64,000 nucleotides of DNA, taken from assembly GCA_964497585.1 (NCBI GenBank), contig CAZCDS010000008.1, forward strand, positions 1 through 64,000. Direction: 5' to 3'. A program made the position numbers and the translations under genes. Under the pieces are notes generated by a model. It was not told the origin of the DNA, made no database searches, and saw only the letters and a list, made by a program, of their open reading frames with translations. Origin of the DNA: CAZCDS01 sp964497585 (GTDB lineage: Bacteria > Desulfobacterota > Desulfomonilia > Desulfomonilales > Desulfomonilaceae). This document shows positions 43,959-52,925 of the stretch, one piece after another. Positions within the stretch are counted from its first letter, which is position 1. Each line of letters begins with the position of its first letter.

Positions 43959-45002
43959 TTGGCGGACCCCATGAGAAAGCCCACCATCAAGATAGTTGCA
44001 GAACACGCAGCCGAAGACGTCAAGAGCGGGATGGATGACGCGTCCCTCATGGAGAAGTACGGGATCTCTCCGAGGGGTTTGCAGAGCCTTTTTCGAAAGC
44101 TGGTCGCCGCTGGGCTCCTGGAGAGGGCGGACCTCGAATCTCGCTACGCGACTTCTTCGGGTCTTGTGGTGGTCGATGTGGACCGTTTGGCCGGCACCGG
44201 CGAGCGTCACGTGCCCACGCAGGCCGGGCCGGGAGAGGCGGGTGGGGGAACAGAGTCGGAACATACGGTGATAAGCGCCCGTGATGCACTGGCCGCAATG
44301 CGAGGAGGGATGGACGACGCATCCTTGATGCGCAGGTACGACATCTCTTCCCTGGGTCTTCAAAGCCTCTTCAGTCAGCTCATGGCCGCGGGGTTGCTCA
44401 CGGAGGCTGAGGTCGAGGAGCGTGCCGCCAAGTCTGAGGAGTCCCTCGCGATCACCATGATCGATTTCACTGTCGAGCGCAAGATAAGGGCTCAGCAATT
44501 TCAGGGCAAGCAAAGCCCCAGATTCGACAAAATATGGGAGTTCGAGACCGACAGCTGGATCTCCTCAACGCCGGTGATCGACGCTCAGACGGTGTTCTTC
44601 GGTTGCGGAAACGGAAGACTCCACTCCGTGAACCTCGATACTGGTCACAAAAATTGGATTCACAGAGTGCGGGGAGGGGCCGTAACGCATCAGGTGGTGC
44701 AAGACGGCACGGTTTTTGCGGTTACCGAATATGGCTATCTCAGCGCGGTGGATGCCGAGACCGGCAAGGAGAAGTGGACCTTTAAGCCGGAAATCGGAGT
44801 CAACGATTGCCCCGTACTCCAGGCCGGTACGCTCTACGTGGGAAGTCTTGACGGCACTCTGTATGCCGTTGATGCAGATTCGGGAAAGGAAAAGTGGGGC
44901 TTCAAGGTGAAGGGCACAACCGTCTCCTCACCGGCAATTTGCGGCGACCTGATTTGCTTCGGGAGCGACGGGGGCTGCGTGCACGTGATTCGGGTCCAGT
45001 GA
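43959..45002 (+). CDS. Repeat-module protein with C-terminal PQQ-type beta-propeller
   Basis: 347 residues. The TTG at 43959 is eight bases from a G-rich ribosome site and is preferred; an ATG is four codons on. Residues 20-62 and 112-155 are two copies of one helical module (SGMDDASLMEKYGISPRGLQ and GGMDDASLMRRYDISSLGLQ). Residues 190-347 are PQQ-like blades: TGHKNWIHRVRGGAVTHQV, TGKEKWTFKPEI, SGKEKWGFKVKGTTVSSP. There is no signal peptide, although most such propellers are periplasmic. The same module occurs twice in the converging neighbour. Function is unknown; the propeller probably serves as a binding scaffold. Confidence 0.75.
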   Translation: MADPMRKPTIKIVAEHAAEDVKSGMDDASLMEKYGISPRGLQSLFRKLVAAGLLERADLESRYATSSGLVVVDVDRLAGTGERHVPTQAGPGEAGGGTESEHTVISARDALAAMRGGMDDASLMRRYDISSLGLQSLFSQLMAAGLLTEAEVEERAAKSEESLAITMIDFTVERKIRAQQFQGKQSPRFDKIWEFETDSWISSTPVIDAQTVFFGCGNGRLHSVNLDTGHKNWIHRVRGGAVTHQVVQDGTVFAVTEYGYLSAVDAETGKEKWTFKPEIGVNDCPVLQAGTLYVGSLDGTLYAVDADSGKEKWGFKVKGTTVSSPAICGDLICFGSDGGCVHVIRVQ

Positions 45003-45090
45003 GGCAGTTTTAGGAAGAACTCGGCGGCGACGACTTTCTTGCCCAAAGGCGTCCTTCCCAGACGACTCTTCCGGAAAATCGCGCAGCCGA

Positions 45091-46074
45091 TCAGTCGGTA
45101 AAACGCGGATCCCTGTCGAGGAAATCCCACAGGAGCAATTCGATCAGCGAATCGAAATCACCGCCGGTCATGCGTTTCTCTCGGACCGCCCTTTTCTCCG
45201 CGGCCTTGACGAGTTCCATGCTCAGTTCGACGCTTCGTTTGACGAGCTTCTTACGATGGAACTTCGGTCTCTCCCGAGGAAGCTCGTGAGCCAACTGTGC
45301 CTTATTCCTCTGCCACCATGCGCTGAACTCGCGGAGCGATTCGGCTATTTCACGGGTGATCTCGCCCCCGCGGACCGCCTCCGTTTCGATCCCCGGGATT
45401 TCCTGGATCTGACGGATCTCCTGGGGAGGTCTCGGGAGCTTTGTCGCAAAATCGCTGATATTTGCCGTACCCGAGGGTTCGTCAAGGTCGGCTGTCTCGA
45501 TGAGGAGTGACTCGTCGGGTATCTCCTTTCGTGCATCAAGCTCGGAAGTTCTCAAGAGACCTGCATCCACCAATTTGGTAAAGACCTGCCCGAGCGTTTT
45601 CTCCGAGAGACTGTATTTCTTCATGAGATCGGAGTCTTGGAGGCCCGATCTGACGTCGCTGACGATTTCCCTGCTCGGAAGTCCCGTCTTTCTGGCTGCT
45701 TTGGGAGCCTTCGAAAGCTCCACCTTCTCCACGGTCTGTAGACCGTCCTCGCTCTCGACCGCCTGGGCCTTTTCCCAGTCCATGTCATCAAATCCGTCCA
45801 GCTCTCCGAGGGCGATTGTCTTCTCAAACTCCTGGTAGTCACCCGTAGCCTCCAAGTCTTCGAAGCCACTCGTATCAACGAGTTCGGAATAGTCAACGCC
45901 AGGAGTCCGTCGATCGACCTCCGCCTGGGTTAAGACGCGTGAATCCACGAGCTTGGCGAGCATCATCGGAATCCATTCCGGCGAGAGTTGGTATTTGTTG
46001 ATCAGGTCCCTATCATCCATTCCCGACCTGACGTCGGCCGCGAATTCTTTGGCGCTAATGGTTCGTTTCGCCAT
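45091..46074 (-). CDS. Protein with two copies of the same helical module
   Basis: 327 residues from the ATG at 46074, fixed by AAGGAG. Residues 14-56 (VRSGMDDRDLINKYQLSPEW) and 140-182 (VRSGLQDSDLMKKYSLSEKT) are copies of the module found in the 43959-45002 protein. An acidic linker (ELDGFDDMDWEKAQAVESED) separates them. The C-terminal 90 residues are basic and helical (KFHRKKLVKRSVELSMELVK), perhaps for membrane or nucleic-acid contact. No enzyme motif was seen. It converges with its module-sharing neighbour, 88 bases apart. Confidence 0.7.
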   Translation of the reverse strand: MAKRTISAKEFAADVRSGMDDRDLINKYQLSPEWIPMMLAKLVDSRVLTQAEVDRRTPGVDYSELVDTSGFEDLEATGDYQEFEKTIALGELDGFDDMDWEKAQAVESEDGLQTVEKVELSKAPKAARKTGLPSREIVSDVRSGLQDSDLMKKYSLSEKTLGQVFTKLVDAGLLRTSELDARKEIPDESLLIETADLDEPSGTANISDFATKLPRPPQEIRQIQEIPGIETEAVRGGEITREIAESLREFSAWWQRNKAQLAHELPRERPKFHRKKLVKRSVELSMELVKAAEKRAVREKRMTGGDFDSLIELLLWDFLDRDPRFTD

Positions 46075-46547
46075 GACGGAATCTCCTTGGGGCTCCCGAG
46101 CCGTATCTCGGGTTGAGCGAAGGGAAAGCCGCAGGTGCTGACCGGACCGTATCATCTCCAGCCTCCCCCCAACATTTCCGGCTGCGGCATTGGGCCTTTT
46201 ATAACACAGACAGGGCCGATAATGTCACCTCTATATACGGTCCGACGAGCAGCCGCAAAGCCAGGCCCTGTCAAGGGTGCAAATCGCTGATGGACATCGA
46301 GGAACGGTCGAGTCGTCCTTTGGAGAGAACTGGGTATGACTCCCAGAATGGCGAAGGGACATGCCGGTTCTTGACCTCCGACAAGCTGACTTTCCATGGT
46401 GAATCTTGCGGCCGACGCACCAAATTGGACTTGCGGCGCTGTTGACTCGGCTGACAGACTCGTGGATAATACGTGGTTACAGTTCACCACAAGGAACGCC
46501 ACAGGAGTATCGGTCACACAACCCGCGTCTCTTTGCCGGGGGTGCCA
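46075..46547. other. Intergenic stretch, no gene supported
   Basis: 473 bases between divergent genes. It should hold the promoters of both neighbours. No clear -35/-10 pair was found; frames in this stretch are short and without ribosome sites. Confidence 0.4.
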
Positions 46548-49500
46548 ATGAACGACCGTAACGGCAGCGAAGAAGAACTTCTGAGTGAAATCTATGAGTT
46601 AAGACGAGAGGTCTCCGCGCTGAAAGAGAGCGGGAGGATCCTTGAGGAAACCCGGAAGATCGCGCGGCTTGGTGGCTGGGAACTGGATCTCCATACCGAT
46701 CAGATGGTCTGGACCAGAGAACTGTACGACCTGGCTCAGGTCCCCGCCGACTACGAGCCCGATCTCGAGAAAACACTAGCCCTCTATGCTCCAGCACAGG
46801 CGACGGTAGTCAAAAGGGCTTTCCGGCAAGCTGTGGAATTCGGCACGCCTTTCGACCTTGAATTGCGTGCTGTCACCGCGAAGGGCAAGGACCTGTGGGT
46901 TCGCGTCATGGCAGAGGCCCTGGAGAAGGATGGCAAACCGGTCAAACTGGCAGGTATCATTCAGGACATAACCGACCGCAAGAGTACCGAGGAAGCTCTG
47001 AGAAGGGCCCACGATCAGCTCGAAGAACGGGTAGCGGAGCGCACCTCGGAGTTGGAGCGAAGCAAGGAGACAGTCGAGGCCCTGCTGAATGCAACCACGG
47101 AGTCAATCTTCCTTTTGGATGCACAGGGGGCCTTCCTCGCCCTCAACGAGAATATCGCGCAAAGACTCGGTCAACCGCCGGAGCAACTCCTCGGAAAGTC
47201 GCCCTTCAGTTTTATCCCCGCGGATGCGGAAAAACGAAGGCGAAAGCGCTTTGCGGAAGTCCTCAGAACCGGTCGCCCCGTACGCTTTGTGGACGAGAGA
47301 CATGGCAAACTCACCGATCAGAATTTCTATCCCGTTATGGGCGAAGACGGGGCGGTCAAGGCAGTGGCTGTCTTCGCGCGGGACATTACCGAACAGAAAC
47401 GCGCGGAGGACGCGCTCAGGACAGCCCGAGACGAACTTGAAGAGAGAGTAAAGGAACGAACCGCGGAACTGTGCAAGGCCAATGAACTACTCCGTCGGGA
47501 GATCGCGGAACGGAAAAGGGCTGAACAGGCGTTGCTGGAAAGCGAGGAACGCTACCGAGCCATCTTCGAGAACGCGCAGGATTCGATCTACATAAAGAAT
47601 ATCGATTCAGAATATACCCACCTCAACCCCGCCATTGTCAGACTCCTGGGAGTCCCCGCCCGGGAACTCATCGGCAAAACTGACAAGGAGATCTTCGGTC
47701 AAAAAGAGGGATCGCGAACGAGAGAGGTCGACCTCCGCGTGCTCAGCGGAGAAGTCGTAATCGAGGAACAGCCCAAAGTCATCAGGGGGCGCAAGACGAC
47801 ATTCCATACGATCAAAGTTCCCATTCGGGACAGTTCGGGAAAGGTCACCGGCATTTGCGGCATCGCCCGCGATCTATCCGATCGCATGAGGGCTGAAGAG
47901 GCCCTGAGAAAAAGTGAGCGTATGCTGAGCAAGATTGTTTCCGCGTCACCGGTCGGCATCGGGTACGTGGAGGAGAGCACGCTCAAATGGAGTAACCAGG
48001 CCATGGCGGCCATGTTCGGGTATCACCCGCAGGACGACTACCTCGGCAGAAACATCAGAGATTTCTATGCCTCAGAAGAAGAGTTCGAGACCGTTCGGGA
48101 GAAGTTTGCCTCAATCCTCCAACAGGGCGAGCCTGCAGAAACCGTCGCTCGGTTGAGGAGGAAGGACGGTTCAGTCTACTATGGGCACGTTAAGACAAGC
48201 GCGTTGTACCCCTCTGATCCCAGAAGGGCTACCATAACGACCATATCGGACATCTCCGCGAAAATGCAGGCCGAGGAAGCCCTGCGGGAGAGCGAGGAGC
48301 GTTACCGCCTCCTGACCGAGAATTCGCTCACCGGCGTATTCATCCACCAGGACGAGCGGTACGTCTACGTCAACGAACGATTTGCCGAGATATTCGGCTA
48401 TCGCCCCGACGAGATGATCGGTATGCCGTTCCGGAAAGTGCTGCACCCCGATGATTTGGCGCGGATCACGCAGGACGCCGGCGCGAGATCCCATGGGACG
48501 AACATCATCCCGCAGCACTACGAATGCCGGGTCTTCCATCGAGACGGCAGCACGAAATGGCTGGAAGTCCTCGCTTCTTCGATCCCCTATCAAGGCCGAA
48601 CCGCAGCCATGGGAAATGTCTACGATATCACCGATCGCAAGCTCTCCGAAGCAGCTCTCATGGAGAACGAGGAGAAGTACCGTACCATCGTCGAGAACAT
48701 CGAAGAGGGGTACTATGAGGTGGACAAGACCGGTACTATGGAATTCTGTAACGACGCCGTATGCCGTATGCTCGGATACCCCCGGCACGAATTGATCGGT
48801 ATGAATTACACGGAGTATATGGATCAGGCAAACGCAACAGCCGTTTTCCGGACTTTCAACGCCGTCTACCGGACGGGCAAGCCGGCGAAAATATTTGAGT
48901 GGGAGTTGATACGAAAGGATGGCACACGGACGAGCGTCGAAGCCTCGGTTTCCCCCATCAGGGACGCCGGTGGAGCGGTTGTCGGGTTTCGGGGCATTTG
49001 TCGGGACGTCGAAGAACGCAAGCGCGCGGAACAGGAGTTCCTCAAGGCCCAAAAACTGGAATCCTTGGAACTGGTTGCCGGTGGTATCGCGCACGACTTC
49101 AATAATCTTCTGACGGGAAACATCGCCAACATATCGCTCGCCCGGCTCCTCGCGAAAACCGACAGCGAGGTCCTCGACGCGCTGAGGAACGCTGAGATTG
49201 CAGCGGAACGTGCCAAGGATCTGACGCGCCAACTGCTCACCTTCGCCAAGGGAGGCTCGCCTGTGATTCGGTCCACTTCCCTGGCAGAGCTGCTCAGAGA
49301 AAGCGCCGGCCTCGTTTTGAGCGGATCCAACCTCAAATGCGAATTCCACATTGCCGAGGATCTCCGGCCGGCTCAGGTAGACCAACTACAGATTTCCCAG
49401 GTGGCTCAGAACGTCCTGATCAACGCGCAACAGGCCATGCCAGACGGCGGCACGATCACGGTTCGCGCGGAGAATGTTGCGGTCAACCGTGATGAGGCCG

Positions 49501-50177
49501 AAAGACTCGTCGGGCTCCGGGAAGGCGATTACGTGAGACTCTCCTTCAAGGATGACGGGCCGGGCATAGCACCCGAAAACCTGCCCAGAATCTTCGACCC
49601 CTATTTCACCACGAAGCCCAAAGGAACCGGGCTTGGCCTTTCAACGGCTCATTCGATCATCAAACGGCACGCGGGGCACATGGAAGTGGAGTCCCGGCTC
49701 GGCAACGGAACCACTTTCAAAGTCTATCTTCCTGCGTCAGAGCAAACGGTCGAGTCTCCGGACCGGCCAGGGGAATCACCGGCTAGGGGCGCGGGAAGGA
49801 TCCTGCTCATGGACGACGAACCGATGATTCGACAGGTTGCCGGAGAACTGCTGGGGCTGCTCGGCTACGACGTCGCGTGCGCGACTGACGGACAAGAGGC
49901 GGTTGATCGGTACCAAGAGGCAATGGAATCCGGCACACCCTTTGACGCGGTTATCATGGACCTGACCGTCCCGGGAGGCATGGGTGGCAAGGCAGCCCTG
50001 GAGCGGTTGCTCCAAATAGATCCGGGAGTGTCGGCCATTGTGTCGAGTGGCTATTCGACTGACCCTGTCATGTCGAAACACGCAGAGTTTGGCTTCAAGG
50101 GGGTTGTGGAAAAGCCGTACAATGCAGCGGACCTCAGCCGGGTGCTTCACGACGTACTGTCCGAGCAGGCCGGATGA
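46548..50177 (+). CDS. Hybrid histidine kinase with six PAS domains and a receiver
   Basis: 1209 residues from the ATG at 46548, with GGGGGTGCC upstream. Six PAS domains (about 30-148, 172-285, 330-447, 455-575, 583-700, 707-827), several ending in a D-I-T-D/E signature (ITDRKSTEE, ITEQKRAED), are joined by coiled coils (EERVAERTSELERSKE). The kinase core has HisKA GGIAHDFNNLLTGN with phosphoacceptor H849, HATPase motifs NVLINAQQAM, DDGPGIAP and GTGLGLSTAHS, and a C-terminal receiver with phosphoacceptor D1138 in FDAVIMDLTVPG. There is no membrane helix, so it senses cytoplasmic signals. The target regulator is not adjacent. Confidence 0.95.
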   Translation: MNDRNGSEEELLSEIYELRREVSALKESGRILEETRKIARLGGWELDLHTDQMVWTRELYDLAQVPADYEPDLEKTLALYAPAQATVVKRAFRQAVEFGTPFDLELRAVTAKGKDLWVRVMAEALEKDGKPVKLAGIIQDITDRKSTEEALRRAHDQLEERVAERTSELERSKETVEALLNATTESIFLLDAQGAFLALNENIAQRLGQPPEQLLGKSPFSFIPADAEKRRRKRFAEVLRTGRPVRFVDERHGKLTDQNFYPVMGEDGAVKAVAVFARDITEQKRAEDALRTARDELEERVKERTAELCKANELLRREIAERKRAEQALLESEERYRAIFENAQDSIYIKNIDSEYTHLNPAIVRLLGVPARELIGKTDKEIFGQKEGSRTREVDLRVLSGEVVIEEQPKVIRGRKTTFHTIKVPIRDSSGKVTGICGIARDLSDRMRAEEALRKSERMLSKIVSASPVGIGYVEESTLKWSNQAMAAMFGYHPQDDYLGRNIRDFYASEEEFETVREKFASILQQGEPAETVARLRRKDGSVYYGHVKTSALYPSDPRRATITTISDISAKMQAEEALRESEERYRLLTENSLTGVFIHQDERYVYVNERFAEIFGYRPDEMIGMPFRKVLHPDDLARITQDAGARSHGTNIIPQHYECRVFHRDGSTKWLEVLASSIPYQGRTAAMGNVYDITDRKLSEAALMENEEKYRTIVENIEEGYYEVDKTGTMEFCNDAVCRMLGYPRHELIGMNYTEYMDQANATAVFRTFNAVYRTGKPAKIFEWELIRKDGTRTSVEASVSPIRDAGGAVVGFRGICRDVEERKRAEQEFLKAQKLESLELVAGGIAHDFNNLLTGNIANISLARLLAKTDSEVLDALRNAEIAAERAKDLTRQLLTFAKGGSPVIRSTSLAELLRESAGLVLSGSNLKCEFHIAEDLRPAQVDQLQISQVAQNVLINAQQAMPDGGTITVRAENVAVNRDEAERLVGLREGDYVRLSFKDDGPGIAPENLPRIFDPYFTTKPKGTGLGLSTAHSIIKRHAGHMEVESRLGNGTTFKVYLPASEQTVESPDRPGESPARGAGRILLMDDEPMIRQVAGELLGLLGYDVACATDGQEAVDRYQEAMESGTPFDAVIMDLTVPGGMGGKAALERLLQIDPGVSAIVSSGYSTDPVMSKHAEFGFKGVVEKPYNAADLSRVLHDVLSEQAG

Positions 50178-50462
50178 CTTTCTTGCTCGTGCTATGAGAA
50201 AGGACCTCCCGGATCTCGTCCCGTGACGAGATATGGCCCGTGGAGACTTTCTCGGAAGATCTTTTCCCGAGGACCGACGGAGATACTGATAGCAGGATGT
50301 CATACAGCCGCCCTTTTTCCTACTATTATCAGAGGAACGAGGGCGCATACGTTTCTCCGGCCGGTCAAGGCCCACCGCCCTATGGGATGCTCGTCGAAGC
50401 GGCCAAGTCCGGGCACCCGTGAAGCGGAAATACGCACGTAGACTCTGCGGAGATTCGATCCC

Positions 50463-51089
50463 ATGCGCTCAAATCCGGAGGAACAAGATAGGATCCTGGT
50501 ACAACGCTGTCTTTCGCGTGACGAGGAAGCATGGAACGAATTGTTCAGCCTGCACGCCAACACCATCTCGTTTATCGGGAGCTGGAGGAAATGGGGCTTC
50601 CGACAGGACGAACTGGAAGACGTAAAGCAGGATATCATGCAGGAAATCGTTAGATCGCTGGAAGCGTTCGCATTTAGATCGACTCTGCGGACCTTTGTCT
50701 ACAAAGTTTCGGTGAACACCTGCATCGCGCGGCTGAGAAAGAAAACCGCTCGGAAGAGGATTCCCTACGGAGATTGTGTCAGTCTGGACACCATAGGCAT
50801 AGCGGAGGATGAAGACTCTGTCCAGATTCAGACGAGCCCACTGAAGAATCAGGAAGAAATGGTATCGGAACGGGAGACCATCTCGCTTCTCAGGCACGCA
50901 CTCGCCTCACTCGGTGATCGGTGCCGCGGCCTGATTCGCCTGAGATATTGGAACGATCTCTCTTTTCGAGAAATCGCAGTGATAATGGAAACCAAAGAAA
51001 ACACACTTGTAGTCCAACTGAAAAGGTGCCTCGCCCGGCTCCTGAACTCCTTTCACAAGGAAGCCGCAAATGGCAAAGTGCAAAAATGA
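50463..51089 (+). CDS. ECF-like sigma factor
   Basis: 208 residues. Region 2 covers about 10-85 (DEEAWNELFSLHANTISFIG, QDIMQEIVRSLEAF, LRTFVYKVSVNTCIARLRKK). Region 4 covers about 140-195 (ALASLGDRCRGLIRLRYWND, LSFREIAVIMETKENTLVV). There is no region 1 or 3, as in ECF factors. It overlaps the anti-sigma gene by 20 bases, so the two are coupled. Which genes it controls is not visible; no ECF-type promoter was found nearby. Confidence 0.85.
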   Translation: MRSNPEEQDRILVQRCLSRDEEAWNELFSLHANTISFIGSWRKWGFRQDELEDVKQDIMQEIVRSLEAFAFRSTLRTFVYKVSVNTCIARLRKKTARKRIPYGDCVSLDTIGIAEDEDSVQIQTSPLKNQEEMVSERETISLLRHALASLGDRCRGLIRLRYWNDLSFREIAVIMETKENTLVVQLKRCLARLLNSFHKEAANGKVQK

Positions 51090-52089
51090 CGAAATAAGCC
51101 AGCGACTTCTCGCCGCGCTCGCGCCCGACGAGTTCCCTGAATGGGCGAGGCACATCGAAGAGCATGTTCGGGAGTGTCAATCCTGCGCGGAAGAATTGGA
51201 GACGCTGAGAATTCTTGATACCCTGATTCGAAAACACAGGGAGGTGTTGGCCGATTCACCGGTTGGGTGCCCCGAACCCGCGGTTCTGGTCGAGGCGGCC
51301 ATCGGTGAGCAGAGCGATCCTCACCTCCTCGCGCACGTTCAACGGTGCCCGGCCTGCCAGAGGGAATTTGAACTCGTTCGGGAACTGGTTCAGGAGGATC
51401 CATCGTTGATAGAATCTCCTGTCGCCGCGGCCGTCGAGGTTCCCGGACAGGCAGGGCCCTCATTGCCTCAGCGGATATTCGCGTCGGTTCGAGACTTCAT
51501 CAGTGTTCCTTCGCTCGCTCTGGGCGCTGCTGCCGCTGCAATAATCGCCTTTGTGTTGCTTCCGGGTGCTCCGAAAGAGGTTTCCATGAGACCGGTGCTG
51601 AGCGACGTGGACTGGCACTCTTCGCTTTCCATCGACAAGGGATTGATGGCCCCAAAGAGCGTCTCGGGGATCAAGACGAAGGTGGCTGTCGTTCTCCTTG
51701 TCGCCGACGATGACCCAATCAGCCCCGGTGAGCTGGAACGCGTCTACCGGCAGGTGCGCATTGCCGACGATCTAGGACACGCATTTGAGTTCATTTCCCC
51801 CGTGGATTTGAAAGAGAGACTCAGCCCGGACCGCCATGTGCGAAGCGCTTCGGCAATGGCCGCGGAGGTATTTCGTAAGGATAGTGATCCTCAATACGTG
51901 CTGACCTTCGAGATTTTCCGGTCCGTCGACGGCAACGCGCTCAAGGGGACCCTCTTCCGACGTGGCGGACTTCACGACATGGGGAGCATTTCGCAGACCG
52001 GCTTGGCTCTCGACCGGATCCCCTCGAGGATTAACGCGATCGGTGCGGATCTGTTGTTGGAGCCTCTGCAGGCGGAGAGAAAAGGGTAG
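51070..52089 (+). CDS. Anti-sigma factor with two zinc fingers and periplasmic domain
   Basis: 339 residues, coupled to the sigma gene by a 20-base overlap. Two anti-sigma zinc motifs are present: H32-x3-C36-x2-C39 (EEHVRECQSCAEE) and H89-x3-C93-x2-C96 (LAHVQRCPACQRE). A duplicated finger is unusual. One membrane helix (about 147-165, SLALGAAAAAIIAFVLL) leads to a periplasmic part of about 170 residues that may be the stress sensor. In the family, loss of zinc binding or proteolysis frees the sigma factor. Confidence 0.85.
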   Translation: MAKCKNDEISQRLLAALAPDEFPEWARHIEEHVRECQSCAEELETLRILDTLIRKHREVLADSPVGCPEPAVLVEAAIGEQSDPHLLAHVQRCPACQREFELVRELVQEDPSLIESPVAAAVEVPGQAGPSLPQRIFASVRDFISVPSLALGAAAAAIIAFVLLPGAPKEVSMRPVLSDVDWHSSLSIDKGLMAPKSVSGIKTKVAVVLLVADDDPISPGELERVYRQVRIADDLGHAFEFISPVDLKERLSPDRHVRSASAMAAEVFRKDSDPQYVLTFEIFRSVDGNALKGTLFRRGGLHDMGSISQTGLALDRIPSRINAIGADLLLEPLQAERKG

Positions 52090-52248
52090 GCAGCGCTAAT
52101 TTACATTTGTGCACAAGCGAAGCGGGGCCCCGGCGCTTCCGGAACGGGCGCTGCAGTCGCAATGATTTCGCACCGAGCAGAGTGAATTAACCTTCGATCG
52201 TCATTGCGCGTCCCGGTCGATGTTCAAAAAGGAGACGATCACCGGCAC

Positions 52249-52455
52249 TTAGTCGCTCGCGTGGGGCTTGGATGACTCCTCCCAGCAGGCTTCTTCGGCC
52301 GCCTCCGCGGACACATAGCCCTTGCTGTACGGACCGCCCTTCCAGTTGACGGGCGCAAAGTACCATTCGAGCGATTGGTGGGACTGCACTTCCTCCGCTT
52401 CCGATCCCATGTACACCACAAATTTTCCTGCAGGGGTCTCGATGGTATGGCTCAT
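52249..52455 (-). CDS. Small hypothetical acidic protein
   Basis: 68 residues from the ATG at 52455, with GGAGGAGAA upstream. It has a beta-rich start (IETPAGKFVVYMGSEAEE), the aromatic SLEWYFAPVNWKGGPYS and a helix YVSAEAAEEACWEESSK. It is soluble and compact and unrecognised. It converges with the sigma/anti-sigma operon. Confidence 0.6.
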   Translation of the reverse strand: MSHTIETPAGKFVVYMGSEAEEVQSHQSLEWYFAPVNWKGGPYSKGYVSAEAAEEACWEESSKPHASD

Positions 52456-52714
52456 TGATTCTCCTCCACGTGACGTCGGGTCTCGTCCGAAACTGAAAGG
52501 CCTCACTCAAGATGATATCGTTCACCCAGCCTCAGAATCAAGCCCACATTCGTCTCTGCCCTTTCCTGATTTCCGGGGTATTTCCGAAGGTAGTCAAAAA
52601 GGAGAGGTTTTGCGATGTCTTGCTAGGTAATGACACGATCCTTTGCTCCTCGGCGTCCGCACTATCTTCCCGGTGAACTTCTGGGTAAATCGCTCTCTTT
52701 GGTAGTCAAAAGAA
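52456..52714. other. Intergenic stretch, no gene supported
   Basis: Part of a 470-base gap between two minus-strand genes; the only clear structure is the terminator listed next, at 52715-52738. Frames here lack ribosome sites. Confidence 0.4.
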
Positions 52715-52738
52715 GAGCCCGACCGTTGGGTCGGGCTC
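52715..52738 (-). terminator. Intrinsic terminator of the outer-membrane protein gene
   Basis: A ten-base perfect stem, GAGCCCGACC with GGTCGGGCTC, with a four-base loop. On the minus strand it is followed by TTCTTTTGAC, a usable T-run. It lies about 190 bases past the stop at 52926. On the plus strand only GGTTTGG follows. Confidence 0.6.
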
Positions 52739-52925
52739 GGTTTGGCGCCGCCGTGGCGCTGAGGAGATTGCCGGGAGACTTCCCCGTAGCATTGGGCCGT
52801 GCGATCGGACATTCAACCCGTGGAAGGAGTGCTCCCTCTGCTGGGCCTCCCGGGAAGCCGATCGGCGGCGCGTTCCCCCTCGTTCAGGAGTAAACCGCCC
52901 GCGTAGGCCGGTTCGATTCGGTTGC

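Noticed and set aside
43848..44513. Minus-strand frame overlapping the repeat-module gene
   Set aside because: It runs opposite two module copies that are shared with a neighbouring protein, so the plus strand is the coding one.
48171..49385. Long minus-strand open frame within the hybrid histidine kinase
   Set aside because: It lies opposite PAS and kinase domains that read correctly on the plus strand; no motif or start signal supports it.
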